Assembly (NCBI GenBank): GCA_015039365.1
Contig: WION01000188.1
Coordinates: 42,073-106,072, forward strand
From: Amanita rubescens
Lineage: Eukaryota > Basidiomycota > Agaricomycetes > Agaricales > Amanitaceae
Direction of reading: 5' to 3'
DNA length: 64,000 bases
Shown here: piece after piece, positions 43,954 through 56,332 of the stretch
How positions within the stretch are numbered: position 1 is the stretch's first letter
Layout: each line of letters begins with the position of its first letter
Notes under the pieces: generated by a model
Told to the model about the DNA's origin: nothing
The model's database searches: none
The model's input: the letters and a program-made list of their open reading frames with translations, nothing else
Position numbers and translations under genes: made by a program

Positions 43954-45869
43954 TGCGGCTCTCGTCCCTTCAAACGGGGCCCTTTTTGACCGTGTCGCTA
44001 TGAACAATTCCTGAAATGACAGACTTGCTCAGGAGAAAACGCTTAAAGAAGCCTCATGCGATCCGTTCATGGGCATCTTGGAAGGCAAATTCTCCTCTGA
44101 AGGTAAACTGGCGGTAACTGGATCTCCTGCAATATGACCTGTATGGTCGCTCGACGCTGCCATGTTGTCATACCATTCTGATCGACCTCTGCATATAGTC
44201 AACCCTTGTGCTTATCGAACATTTGAGGAATGGATCGTCGTACCTCCCGTTTAGAGCCCACTGATACGGGACACGTGGAGATGGAGACGACAGAGCATAT
44301 ACTTATGCGTTCCGGGAAAGAAAAGAACGCAAGCCGGTCCATCCTGGGCACCGGGTTCAATAAGCTCAGTGGCAAGTTACGCTGACCGAGCGGAATAGGA
44401 AACCAAGAGCACAGGACCCTGCCAATGACGTCACAGGACGTCAATTCCCAAAATCACCACTAGTCGAACAGGACTCCTCATCAGGTCGGCAACGCGACAA
44501 ACCGTAACTCCATTGTACCCAGATCCTACCGACAGACAACGTTGAGCCGCTACGCTTTCCCAAGTTCACGCTGTGAATAGGAGAGACCTGAATTCTACTC
44601 CTAGTGCCAGTCTCGAGGTTACCAGTCTGCGTTCTACTTCGCTCATTTGGAAACGCCGCGCCCGATCCATATCCAGAACAGTTGCCGGAGCCAGGACCTC
44701 AAAACACGTGGAAGTGGCTGGAAACAGAACATCAACAATGAAGGGGTGTCGTTCGCAGCCTTCCCCACGTCATTATCGATACGTTCGAGCCAGAGTTTTT
44801 CCAGACCTGGCAGAGAAAAGGGGTTTCAGTCGCAGCATTAGTCGAACGAGCATGACCGTACGTGCAATAATAACCAGTAGTTCCCTGAACGCCCTGTCAC
44901 CCATCAAAGGCGGCATATGGAGAGGTTGTGGGATATGAATTGTCGCCATACCAAATTGGAGCCGACTTAATTTCACAGGGCCAAGGGTCGTCAAGGGGCC
45001 TCTGGGCTAGGGTCCAGGTCGCTTCTGAAAAGAGTCAAGACCGAACGTCTGTATGGCAACAAACCCACCTTGACACCCCTTGAAAATTACCGACGCGAGC
45101 ATCGTGGTCTTCGGCGCGTGTTCGTGACGCGTGACGTAACTACGACTCTGAGGTTCGTTCACTGCGCCTCTTTGCCTGGAGGCCTGAGGAGCTGCGGACA
45201 TGCGGACAACGGCTACTCGGCAAAGTCGGACTCGCCTCGCCCAATCTAAAAAAAAACCCGAATAGAATCCAACTCTATTACTATTCCTGGATAAATTAAC
45301 ACATGGAGTCTCCGTTACTCGCCTCCCCGAGTGCAACTTTAATTAGTGATTAATTTAACTCTCGCACATGGCACATGGCACCCGGAACATTCGTCCGAGC
45401 ACAACCATTTTACTTACAATAAGCTTTTTCCGACCGCGTGGTACGCATACGCATCCCGGGCCGTCACCAGCACTTCTCGAACCAAGCATAATATCTAAAC
45501 TCTAAAAAAAACAACACTTAAACGCTATATATACACAACATAAAAAAACACCCAAAAAAACCAAACCATGGACGTGTATAACCACATAGTAAAATGCCAT
45601 GCGCCCACGGAAAAAAAAGAGAGCAAGAACGTAATATACTACAAATGTAATGCTACAATTTTGAAACATCATGGTCAGATATATATATAAAGCATCCTTC
45701 TGCGAAAGAGAGGTAAAAAGACAACAAAGTCAGGGGGGTCATAGATAGGAAGGAGGGGAGCGTGTGTACCGCGATGATGATGATGATAAGATGAGGGTGA
45801 TAGTGATCTAAAGGGGTGATTGTGTGTTTAGATGGATGAGTTGAATGAATGGAGGGGGGTAGGGGTCCA
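43954..45869. other. intergenic, no supported gene
   Basis: Short frames only. 45480-45660 is A-rich, and 45770-45850 carries simple GATGAT- and GGGG-type sequence just downstream of the HMG-box gene. Confidence 0.5.
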
Positions 45870-47182
45870 TCAACCATAAGTCCTCTCCCAATCACCATAA
45901 AACCTCAAACTGGCGTACGAAGGGTCGTGATCTTCGCTCGCGGACATACCACCTGCCCAATCCGCCAAGCTCGAAAACGACGAAGGCGGCTGGGGTTCGC
46001 GCGGATAAATGATGGGCGGCGCGGTGGGTACGACCGGATCCACGACAACCACATCGCGCTTATCGTTCAAGAAGGGATCTTGGACGACTGCAAGGTAACC
46101 ACCCGAAGTCTTGGTCCAATCGACGGCTGCGCTCCCATCTGTAGTGGGAGATTCTATCGCAGGAACGTGGAATCGCTGAGGAAAAAGGTCAACGCCTCGC
46201 GCCGTGTGCACCTCGCGATAAAAAACACGTACCGGAACGTGGTCCCCATCAAACGATGCATAGCCCATATCGGTGGTATCCGCATTGAAACCGCTGATAT
46301 GGGGTGACCACCACGAGTCCGGGTGGTCCTCTGGTTCTTGCTCGTTTTTGTCCGCTGAGCGAGACCGCTTGTACCAGTGCGTAAGTGGGATTTTGCTGGT
46401 AAACTCTTCAGTTGTCGATGTCGTCGGACTATTTGAGCCGCGAGAGCTATCAGCGTCATCCGTACGCGTGTCGGTCGTTCTTCTCCTTCGATCTTCCCAC
46501 TCGTCAATCGCAATCTCCAACTCGCGCCCGGTCTTGCCGTCCCCCAACAACTCTGCGATCTTCGCTAACCGCTCTTCCTCCTCTGCCGGTGACCGTTCCT
46601 TAACCTTGACCTTGCCTTTACCCCTCTCTCTCGTTCTACTACTACTCCTCGTCTGCTTCTCCTCATCTGCTCCCTCTTTCTGTTCCTTCACCCTCGTTGG
46701 TACACGCCTCCGCGGTGACGACGAAGAAGCCGCCGTTGCCGAGGCGTCCTTTATCCTAAACTTTGCAGAAACGGCATTCGCACCGGGTCTAAACCTCCAA
46801 TCGGGATACTTTCTTCGATGTTCTGCCTGAGCAGCGAGAGCCTCTTTCTCCCACCTTTCTCTCTCTTCTCTAGGAAGCGCCCTCCAACACTTGCCTTGGT
46901 TCGATCAGCACAGAAACGAAAAGAGAACAAGGGGAGTTTCTCACCGATGATTTTAGACAATGTGCTATGGTTCCCTTCTACATTTCCGGGAACTCGTTGA
47001 CTTTTTATAAATGAAGAGCGAAAGAGAATAAAAGCATTTGGAGGACGAGGAATATATGACGCGTCGCGTTTCTTTGCATGAGATGCGCGTGGTGTAGGAG
47101 GCATTGAGGGTAAGTCTGGAGTTTGAGAGTCGGCGAGGATAGGCGGGTGCACGTGTGGTTCGTGTCCGCGGACGGGAGGCAT
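45870..47182 (-). CDS. HMG-box (MATA_HMG-type) DNA-binding protein, 420 aa
   Basis: Two exons, 47182-46945 and 46894-45870, with a 50-nt intron inside the HMG box; the sum is 1263 nt. The box reads YIPRPPNAFILFRSSFIKSQ, STLSKIIG joined across the intron to KCWRALPREERERWEKEAL, then HRRKYPDWRFRPG, with the hydrophobic wedge and the basic end of the MATA_HMG group. It sits at about residues 43-115. Before it is a Pro-rich leader; after it a basic and acidic low-complexity region (ERGKGKVKVKERSPAEEEER) and a tail with WSPHISGFN and a final WERTYG. Role by family: sequence-specific transcription factor in the nucleus. No homeodomain or pheromone receptor genes lie nearby to suggest a mating locus. 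An in-frame ATG at 47230 would add 16 residues. Confidence 0.82.
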
Positions 47183-47340
47183 GGTCGCAGGGAGGATGGG
47201 TGAGATGGGCGTTGCACACAATAAGCTCACTTTGGAAACATTATCCCACGATATCCAAATCAGGACGTGCCTTTATTCGTCTCGTGATGTCATCCCACGT
47301 GTACGGCAATCTCCGATGTTATTGTTATTTATAATTATAA

Positions 47341-49079
47341 TCATACACAGTACGTTCCTTCAAAATCACCTTTCGCCGCTAATAAACCTTGTAGAAACCC
47401 ATGTTCATACTCCCAATAATTTCCTCCGTGAGTTCTTGATTTTTCATATGCCCTCGCAGCACCATATCCAACCTCAGATACACTCCCACAATGTACCCCG
47501 CTCGAGAAAAAGTGATAGGCATCATCCCACCCATCAGAAAACCCAGCCGCGAATCGCTCATGTTCATATCGACCCGGATACTGGGACCAATAAGCAATAT
47601 GCCCATCTGGTCGAACAATAATGAATCCCATCGATAACGGTCACAAATTCCGGCATACCCACCATGCGCCTGTCGACTTATTACTTCTTTTACGTCTTCT
47701 CTCCGCCTCTCATCTCCGCACGGCCATTTACTAGCTGTCATACCCACCTTGGGTGGGAACACCTCTGCTTCCACCGCATCAATCAAGCACCACCCAGCAT
47801 CCGGCCTAGTGCTCCTTCTTGTACGTCCAGAAATACCACCCCGCGCAATACCGCTCATACAACTCCAGTTGCGCAGACACGTAATTCTTCACCTCGTCCT
47901 CCTCTCCCATAAGCGACCCCGGGTTTAGCGCCGCCGACCACTCCCCAACTACCAACCCTCCGTGCACTCGTCCGAGCTTCTCGGCCACACGTGCAAACAC
48001 ATCCGGCATCCGGTCTCTCAGCGCCCGCGCATGCTCATTCGCGCTCGTGTGAATGTCTGAAGCCGTAAAACACCGATAGAGATGATGATCCAGCGCAACA
48101 AGCCCCGAAACACGTCTCGAATCGAACAACGAATTCATATACGACGCGTACGAGTCTATTCTCCAACAGTCTCCGACGTAAATCGGGATGTTTCCATCAA
48201 TATGACGCAATTCTTTAATAGTGGCCGTGTACCACTTTTTTAATTCGTCATCCGATGTCGGTCTAGGTTCGTTCAGAAGCTCGATTCCAATCACGTTGGG
48301 CAAAGGCGGATTGTGTGAATTCGCAAACCTGGCCAGATTCGCAGCGAGCGAACACAAAATTTGCGTTGTATGCGTCCGACAATGACGATTCGAAAAGAAC
48401 TTGGGCTCATTCGACGTCCCAGAATGAGCGTCTGGGTTCTGCTTCCCAGGTGCAGCGTGCAAATCTTGCGACATGAGTCCAAAAATTTTGACTATACGTC
48501 CAACTGACGCACCGATCAAAACGCCCATTCCATGCCGATACGCAGTCTCAATCGCCCGCGTTACCCTCGACCACGCACCACCAAACACGTCGCTATACCC
48601 TTGAAAATCCGTTCCCGTGAGAACAGACGAATCCACTCCACACAAGTGATAAAACCCGATCTTCCTAAATCATCATCCCCATCACAAAAAAAAAAAACAT
48701 CCTCGCCACTCACCGGAATACGAACAGAATTAAACCCTCTTTCTCTTAACCACTTCCAATCCTCTTCCTCGATCCACGTATCCCAATGCCCCTCCAACAC
48801 CTCTTTCGCATTCATCCCCTTCGCAATATCTAAATCACTCTGTCGGGGAGATTCGGCATACCGAAACGTATCCTCGCAGATCCACCGTTCTTGAACGAAC
48901 CACGAACCGAGGTTGACTCCTCGCTGTTTACGGTACCTGTATATCTCTTGTTCCCCTCTGACAGGGGCTAAAGGCTGAGTGTCCGAAGCGGCTTGGAGCT
49001 CGTTGAACCCCAGGTGAGAAGTGAAAAATGGGTTCATCGATTTGCCTAGTTTCTCTTTCAGTTTTTGGAATGGTGCCAT
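47341..49079 (-). CDS. GH5 exo-beta-1,3-glucanase, frameshift near the C-terminal domain
   Basis: Exons join as follows: MAPFQKLKEKLGKS to RGFNSVRIP, then IGFYHLCGVDSSVLTGTDFQ to GVLI, then DLHAAPGKQNPDAHSGTSN to YFWTYKKEH. Catalytic residues are visible: the acid/base in GIELLNEPRP and the nucleophile in GLVVGEWSAALN; VNLGSWFV and WFWTY-type motifs are typical of GH5_9. No signal peptide is seen, so the protein may be intracellular or membrane-associated. After KKEH the frame meets TAG at 47806. One base further on, another frame continues with the expected family tail: DAGWCLIDAVEAEVF, an intron, then YWSQYPGRYEHERFAAGFSD and WEYEHGFLQGLLAAKGDF, ending at 47341. Either a one-base insertion has truncated the enzyme by about 130 residues, or the sequence has an error there. 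Role: release of glucose from wall beta-1,3-glucan. Confidence 0.75.
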
Positions 49080-49406
49080 GATGATGGTGAGAGTGAGACA
49101 CGCGTGTGATACTTATATCGGGAACTACACCGTGTGTTGATGTGGATGGTGTTGTTGACGATCGCGTCGTCACGCAGCCCTCTTACTACGGATATCCGGA
49201 CGTCTGCGAATAATTAAATGTATTCGTTGAGAGCCTCGCATATATAAACGTTTAGTGCATCGTAAAGTGTACAAGGTAGAAGCGCAAAAAATGGTGAACA
49301 ATCCTCTATGCTGGAATCATTGCATTGTTTTACCGCTGTTCAAAGCTACGCGGATTTCCAAAAACCTAGCTTTCTATTTCGAGAAAAAGAGTTTCGGTTC
49401 ACAGGT

Positions 49407-49589
49407 TTATCTCCTTTGGACCCTTACGCTATCAACGCCCAGTGGTGCGTCATCATCGAAGTGAGTCGTCTCGTATTGCTCAGCGATTTCGTTGGGTTTC
49501 ATTGTTTTACAAAAGGGTTGTAAAGTCCCATCACTGCCTTCCTTGGCAGCCGCATCGCGCCATTCATAATATTCATGTACGGTTGCCAC
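49407..49589 (-). other. orphan 3' coding exon, probably of the gene at 51.4-52.3 kb
   Basis: Coding-like frame KEGSDGTLQPFCKTMKPNE to FDDDAPLGVDSVRVQRR and a stop, without its own 5' part. The DNA just beyond it (about 49335-49400) is repeated at 51300-51365 beside the last recognisable exon of the minus-strand gene at 51.4 kb. It may therefore be that gene's terminal exon, separated by the plus-strand F-box gene. Confidence 0.4.
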
Positions 49590-49667
49590 CGATGATGGGA
49601 ATTATAATTTCCATTTTAGGCTTGTCTTTGATTGATCACTTATGTAACAGAATCGCACTTGGCCAAC

Positions 49668-50980
49668 ATGCACGCAGCTAGCGACTCCACGATTCCCCCA
49701 GAGCTTCTCGATGAATTAATCGATCAACTCGATGGCACATCGGCATTGCTCTCCTGCGGCCTTGTCTCTAGACGAGCCCTTGTCAAAACCCGACGTCGTC
49801 TTTTTTCCACCCTCGAGTTCACGTTAGACGAGGATTTTGACCGGTTTTTGGACCTCGCTGGAGCGCCGTGGACAAGCTTTACGCCCGCTGTCGAGGAGAT
49901 CAGCCTCCAAGACTTGTTCCATCCAAATCACACCTATAGAAATGAGGGAGACCCTAAAACGGTCGCATCCAATCTCTGTAATGTCAAGACACTAAGCATA
50001 TTCGTACATTCACGCTGGAAGCATGGGTGGACTCAAGTACCGCGCTCCGTCCTAGATGTTATCTTCGGATTGAAGATACACGATTTGCAGTTGGATGGTA
50101 TGGGTATGGCGAAAGATGTGGTGATATTATTGAGCAGGCTTTCACCCACTCTGAAAGGGATTGCTTTCCAGGGGCTGCAGTTTGAAGGATTAGGAGCTTC
50201 GGATTTCTCGCATCATCTATCCGTATTTCGCCGTCCCCTCCACTTCAGAATACTCGACAATGTTTCCCTTGCGGTTCTTAAACATGTACTTGATCCATTA
50301 ACTATCCCTGGCCTTGACGTTACGGTTCAAACCTTCCATATACGGGACCCAATTTCCCCGACTGACAATCCCTTGACCTGGCGATTTTTGGAACGCATCG
50401 GTCATGACGTAGAGCAACTTCTCGTCACCATTACTCTGCCATACTATGAGTCGTCGTGTAAGCTTCCTCTTGCGTGCCAAATGTATGACGTCTTAGCAAG
50501 TAAACCCTGCCAACAGATGAATCGATCGAATATTTGGAGCCAACCCAAGTTGCGCAATGCACCAATCTTCGGAAGCTATTCGTCAAATTTCCCTATTTCA
50601 TCTTCGGAAGCTACGAGCCGACACCCCCACTTGTATCGGCCGTGTGGAAGATGTTGTCCGCTCTTCCCTCGCCAAATCTTCTAGGGGAGTTTCAATTCAA
50701 GTTCATTCTATTCAGCATTTCAGTAGACGAATACTTGTCCGAGTTGGGATTTTTCGAGTCCCCAAATTGCCTCGATAAATTCCAGAACATGTTCCCAAAT
50801 CTCAAGTTAATCAAGCTTATATTGGGTATTTGCGAACCAGAAAAAACTGATATGTTTTTTGAAGCATTGCGTCGGGTGAAGGGTTTAAGAGAGTTGGAAG
50901 AGATCGGTATTGTAAAACTTGTCCCGTTCTACTTGAGAGAACACGTCGCATGTCATTCTGTCCTAGGGGCCTGTAGGTGA
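49668..50980 (+). CDS. F-box-like protein, copy A, 417 aa
   Basis: Two exons, 49668-50457 and 50517-50980, with a 59-nt intron; the sum is 1254 nt. N-terminal F-box-like helix: IPPELLDELIDQLDGTSALL then SCGLVSRRALVKTRRRLFST. The rest is a leucine-rich fold of the agaricomycete F-box type (LCNVKTLSIFVHSRWKHGW, RPLHFRILDNVSLAVLKHVL, CTNLRKLFVKFPYF, MFPNLKLIKLILGI), ending with HSVLGACR. Probably a substrate adaptor for ubiquitin ligation. It is the inverted partner of 55002-56332, with which it shares the intron position and most residues. Confidence 0.78.
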
Positions 50981-51375
50981 TTGCATGTTATTTAAGCTTG
51001 TACGAGCTTAGCAACAACCACAAACTATCTCTCGAAATCTGGCCAGAAGTCATCCACCCCTCCCTCCGGAGACGCCGCAACACATCTTTTGATAAAGCAT
51101 TTTTCTCGACCCCTGCTCGCTCACTTGAATAACCGATCCTTCCAAAGCACGCCCAAGACGGAACAGGAAAAGAAAAACACCACCTCCACCTATAATACTA
51201 CGACGCTGAGTACAAGGTAGAAGCGTAAAAAATCCTCTGCGTTTGAATGAGTACGTGAATGTGCAGAACATTACATTGTTTTATCGCCGTTCAAAATTTG
51301 TACCGCATTGCTCTCAACGCGGATTCCAAAAACCTAGCTTTCTATTTCGAGAAAAAGAGTTTCGGTCGCCGTATT

Positions 51376-52340
51376 TGTTGAATGGGTATGATACTTACCG
51401 TTGATAACCGGTAAATCGTTCAACGCACTGTTCGCTTCCTTGTTCAGATCTAATTTGTATACCTGTCCATTATGCCGGACCAGCTCTCCTTCAACAGGTT
51501 GCTCAAAACGCTTCCTCCCCTTGGGAAAATACTGAAATGGCTCCGTGGTTTTCATCAATCGAAAACCCAGATACGGGCCTTCGTCCAATTTTTCCGGTCG
51601 GAAGAAGCCACTACCTATAATATTTAGATATCAATTTTCTGGAATTCAAAACAAGATTAGCATACCCGTTAAAGGTAATTAAATAAACGGATGCTTTAAC
51701 TTGCATAGACTCAGAGAGTAATTTTCTTTCCCCACTATCCAGAAAGAAAAAGCTGGCTTTTGGCGGCAGAATCGAACGAAAAATGGTTGATTCAAGTAGT
51801 ATAGCATTCGCCACGGCTGGTGAAGGGCGATCCAGCAACGGTATTTCTCCATATCAAACGACACCTTTCCAACAGTTCTCGCGAGATGAGACCTTCCGCC
51901 ACCAGCTGTGCACACAGATCTTCGTACTTCTCACTGCCCGCAAGGTGAAAAAGCGACAAACCCCATGGGACAGGACCACTAGTCAAAAGGTCTGATCCGC
52001 TATTGAAGGTAGACGGGTCGTTATTTGGGGTAATACGAAACCGTAACTGACCCATGGCAGGAGGTAAATGAGGAGGAGGAACATGGTAATAGAAGAACCC
52101 TTGGGTATTTCCTGGAAACCCGACCCGAGAGCGAATCATAGTCGCCCGAGGCGAGTGCTTGAACCAGATATTGCGGGCTGACTTATTCGACACATCGAGG
52201 AAATCCGTATGACTTAATTTCGAAAGATTAAGAGTTCCCAGGATACGATCACTGTACGGCCCCCTAGGTATAACCTTCTTTTTATCACTTGAGGGACGCT
52301 CCTGAACCGAGTCGCTTTAGTGTTTGAGGTCTAACAAGGC
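51376..52340 (-). CDS. uncharacterised basidiomycete protein (duplicated family B)
   Basis: Exon pieces in order: RILGTLNLSKLSHTDFLDV, NIWFKHSPRATMIRSRVGFP, GFFYYHVPPPHLPPAMGQL, RFRITPNNDPSTFNSGSDL, SLFHLAGSEKYEDLCAQLV; then LLDRPSPAVANAILLESTIF and MQVKASVYLITFNGYANLVL; then GFFRPEKLDEGPYLGFRLM, FPKGRKRFEQPVEGELVRH and LDLNKEANSALNDLPVING, followed by a GTAAGT donor. Introns lie near 51860 and 51600-51665. I know similar uncharacterised mushroom proteins but no function. The 5' end (an ATG with MFSKAFNAPLSRSISSG near 52430 is possible) and the last exon are not settled. Decayed relatives are at 59198-59640 and 61850-62700. Confidence 0.55.
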
Positions 52341-53136
52341 AACAAACGCACCGGATCAGCATTTCCACTGCTGATAGAACGCGACAGAGGGGCATTAAAA
52401 GCCTTTGAAAACATTTTTGAATTACGACGCACAGAAAACCACGCGAACATTGCCATCGCCGTGAATGTGAAGTCGACGTGGGAGTAGTAGTGCAGGCCAC
52501 AAGCGTGACGTGACGTGTAACGCGATATTCCGGGGTCCGTGGTTCACTGCCGCTGGAGTCTGGCGTTGCGATTCTAATCGATCTGTAGCTGTCCAATGAG
52601 CGGACTAGATTAAATCCACAGGTTCTTGACTACACATATACTTTTACTCATTTTTTTGCGCCCAACGCCCGACCTGACCATTATCATCAAAGTGCGGCTC
52701 CGGTGCCCCGAATTACGTAATCAACCGCGGATTCGGTCGGCGCCAGGCTGACTGATGTTGATGCAAGTTGATTTTCATCATCTCCAACGACGTCCAAGCC
52801 TCGTCGACACCACAGCGCTCGATATATAGACAGGACCACACTACTACCGAAATTTTCTATCGGATCGGGTAACGAATAGGAAATGGTAAATGTTCTAAGT
52901 CAAACTTTTTGTTTACTCGGTTGCAGCTTTTTAACATGCGCCTCTGCAGGCAATCGTCGAGCATCGACCTCATCGTCCCGGCGCCATGCATTAAATAATG
53001 TGTCCGACATTGTCCAACACGACCATCAAGCTTTGGTCCCACTTCGTGGGACCCCAGCGGCAGCCCATCTCCGTCCTGTGCTGCCTCGGCGCTTCTAACC
53101 TGGAAAGGAAAACCCGACGCAATTGCTGTGGCCGCC

Positions 53137-53736
53137 TCACTCGATATGCAACAACCAGTTGCCAGGGGCAATCTCTTCCGAAATCCCCTTCCACGTGCGG
53201 CGTCCAGATAGCACAATTGGTCTTGCATAGTGGTCGCTCGACCATAATAATGTTGCGGGGTCATCCCGTCCCCTCGCCCAAGAGCTCAGGTTGTAGCGGC
53301 TCTCGGCTGACCGGGTAGCCTCGACAAAGGCGCGATGGACGGCCAGCAGTATATCATGGACCGTGACAAAATCGTAGCTTCTCCCCGACGGGTGGACTAT
53401 GAACGGATGTGGTAATACCCAACAGGTGATGATAACCTGCGATGAGGGCGGATTGGTGACCGACTCGTGCGCCCATTCTAGCCTTGCATGGGGAGCAAAC
53501 GCATAGCTGGGACGTTGCATTACGTCGTACTCAATGCAAGGGCAGTTCGCGTAACGCAGGATTGGGTGAAGATGATGAAGACCGCCGAAGCCCATCGGTG
53601 GGAGCGGGATAGTGTGCAATTTTGGTGCGCCTGGTGGAAGAGGGATCCCCTCATCGTCCACCTGTGGGGACGGTGCAGGCGTAGGGTATGACTCGGGACC
53701 CTGGCTAGGTGAGTAGTGTTCCCAGCCGTTGTGCAT
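53137..53736 (-). CDS. DUF6699 protein, copy C, about 199 aa
   Basis: Single exon from ATG 53736 (MHNGWEHYSPSQGPESYPTP). A Pro-rich leader is followed by the DUF6699 core: LHHLHPILRYANCPCIEYDV, SSQVIITCWVLPHPFIVHP, FVTVHDILLAVHRAFVEA, and the C-terminal WKGISEEIAPGNWLLHIE. It is nearly the same protein as 60118-60702, and the surrounding 1-1.5 kb is duplicated too. Function unknown. Confidence 0.72.
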   Translation of the reverse strand: MHNGWEHYSPSQGPESYPTPAPSPQVDDEGIPLPPGAPKLHTIPLPPMGFGGLHHLHPILRYANCPCIEYDVMQRPSYAFAPHARLEWAHESVTNPPSSQVIITCWVLPHPFIVHPSGRSYDFVTVHDILLAVHRAFVEATRSAESRYNLSSWARGRDDPATLLWSSDHYARPIVLSGRRTWKGISEEIAPGNWLLHIE

Positions 53737-55001
53737 GTTTATCGCTCGTGTTGATATATTTGTACGCCAATAGACGTTATGGAAGATTAGGGTGTACGAC
53801 TTTTTCAAGATTATCGCGATGGGGAGGGGGCATGGAACATTGCTCACGTCTACTACGACCTGAGAACGGAATCAAGTGGTCGTATGTTCTGGTGAGATGT
53901 TTTCTCGCTGTTATTGACGCAAGCTGAGGATGAATAGGCTGTAATAGAGGAGATATGGGGGTCAAATGGTGGTGAGAGAGAGGAAAGGTGGAAGAGCGAA
54001 TGCGGGGGGGGGGAGAACAAGAATATCCCGGCCACCTTTATCATAAGGGGCCAAGCACGTGATCCAGCACGGCATTTTGGGAGATGCGTGACGCTCTTTC
54101 GTGACTGGCAAGTATTTAAGAAAGGAAGAAGATTCGCAGGCAGAGAGGCCATAAAGGGACTGCGTGCAGCGTTCGGGACGCGGCCTTCAAAGCTTTGGCA
54201 AGGACAGTCAATGTTGTACTATGCTTATCCCACTCGAATGACGCACTGATGTGCCCAGGTCCCTATATTAGGAATTTACGCGACCCTGACATTGTACTTT
54301 CATATCAAAATTTATTTGTTGTCCAAATAACCCTATCGTAATCGACGATTAAACGGCGCCACAGCTTCGGCCCCGGTTTGTGATACATACATAACATGAC
54401 CGCACAACCAACAATTTTCGTCCGATTACAAGTTTGGCCATCCACACAATTAGCATAGCCGATATCGTGTTTCGTGTATATTGATGTGATACCCAGTTTT
54501 AATATGAAGACCTATTACGCGCACAACTCAACACGCTATAGAGTAAACCAACGGTAGGTGCACTACGCCCTTGTCCCATTTCAATGTCACCCACGGCGAC
54601 CGCGCCCCCGTGAGTCGCACACAGCCTCTGCCCCTCTCACACTCCCAACCCTGCCCAGCCAAACCCCGCTCTCGAGCCACCTCCAACCGTGACGTCTCCT
54701 CACACAAACCGTCTCGATCACCCTCACCCCCTCCTCCCGTACTTCCACCCCAGCCTCCAAGCAATTCGACTGGAAATAGGCCTCGATGATAGAGGAGGGG
54801 AGGGGAGGGTTCAATGGGAGGAACGAGAGGAGGTGAAATGGGAGACACCTCTGAAGTTGGTCAGAAACGAAAGCGGTATAATATCACCGTTGTCGACCAA
54901 GAGGAGATTGCCTTTACATTGCATTGTTATTTTATGCGTTACTTCAGTTACATATAAACCTGACCCAATGACATTCAACATATCTTAAATATACCATGCG
55001 A
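53737..55001. other. intergenic, no supported gene
   Basis: 5' flank of DUF6699 copy C (its flank resembles 60725-61240) and a CT/GA-biased stretch at 54570-54840 whose long frames in several phases are compositional. Confidence 0.5.
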
Positions 55002-56332
55002 TCACCTACAGGTCCCTAGGACAGAATGACATGCGACGTGTTTTCTCAAGTGGAACGTAACAAGTTTTACAATACCGATCTCCTCCAACTCTCTTAAACC
55101 CTTCACCCGACGCAATGCTTCAAAAAACATATCAGTTTTTTCTGGTTTGTAAATACCCAATATAAGCTTGATTAACTTGAGATTTGGGAACATGCTCCGG
55201 AATTTATCGAGGAAATTTGGGGACTCGAAAAATCCCAACTCGGATAAGTATTCGTCTACTTCTTCTACTGAATTGTCGAATAGAATGAACTTGAATTGAA
55301 ACTCCTCTAGAAGATTTGGCGAGGGAAGAGCGGACAACATCTTCCACATAGCCAATACGAGCGTGGGTGTCGGCTCGTAGCTTCCGTAGGCGAAATAAGG
55401 AAATTTGACAAATAGCTTCCGAAGGTTGGTGCATTGCACAACTTGGGTTGGCTCCAAATATTCGATCGATTCATCTGTTGGCAGGGTTTACTTGCTAAGA
55501 CGTCATACATTTGGCACGCAAGAGGAAGCTTACCCAACGAGACAAACCCATATGGCTGAGTAAAGGTAATGTGAAGCTGCTCTACGCCATGACCGATGCG
55601 CTGCAAAAATCGCCAGGTCAAGGGATTGTCAGCCGGGAAAATTGGGTCCCGTATATGGAAGGTTTGAACCGTAACGTCAGGGCCGGAGATAGTTAATGGA
55701 TCAAGTACATCTTTAAGAAGCGCGACGGAAACGTTGTCGATTATTCTGAAGTGGAGTGGACGACGAAACGCGGATAGACGATGCGAGAAATCCGAATCTG
55801 AGTCTAGCATTTCATCAAACCGCAGCCCCCGGAAAGAAACCGCTTTCAGAGTGGGTGAAAGCCTGCTGAATAATGTCACCACATCTTCCGCCATGCCCAC
55901 GCGATCCAACTGCAAATTCTGTATCTTTAATCCGAAGATAACATCTAAGACGGAGCGCGGTACTTGAGTCCATCCATGCTTCCAGCGTAAATGTACAAAT
56001 ATGCTTAGTGTCTTGACATTACAGAGGTTTGATGCGACCGTTTTAGGGTCTCCCTCATTCCTATAGGCGTAGTTTCGATGGAACAAGTCTTGGAAGTGGA
56101 TCTCCTTGACAGCGGACGTAAAGCTTGTCCACGGCGCTCCAGCGAGATCCAAAAACCGGTCAAAATCCTCGTCTAACACGAACTCGAGGGTGGAAAAAAG
56201 ACGACGTCGGGTTTTGACAAGGGCTCGTCTAGAGATAAGGCCGTAGGAGAGCAATGCCGATGTCCCATCGAGTTGATCGATTAATTCGTCGAGAAGCTCT
56301 GGGGGAAACGTGGAGTCGCTAGCTGCGTGCAT
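55002..56332 (-). CDS. F-box-like protein, copy A', 423 aa
   Basis: Two exons, 56332-55534 and 55474-55002, with a 59-nt intron identical in position to copy A; the sum is 1272 nt. Starts MHAASDSTFPPELLDELIDQ and keeps the same blocks as copy A (CNVKTLSIFVHLRWKHGWTQ, MFPNLKLIKLILGI), ending HSVLGTCR. The differences from copy A are mostly substitutions plus a small insertion (DEMLDSDSDFSHR), so both copies look functional. Opposite orientation to copy A, about 4 kb apart. Confidence 0.78.

Noticed and set aside
46840..46900. Apparent frameshift in the HMG box
   Set aside because: Re-reading the bases showed the CTCTCT stretch in full; the helix reads WRALPREERERWEKEAL without a shift.
54528..54850. 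Overlapping frames on both strands in the CT-rich stretch
   Set aside because: Open in several phases because of skewed composition; no motif, no splice support.
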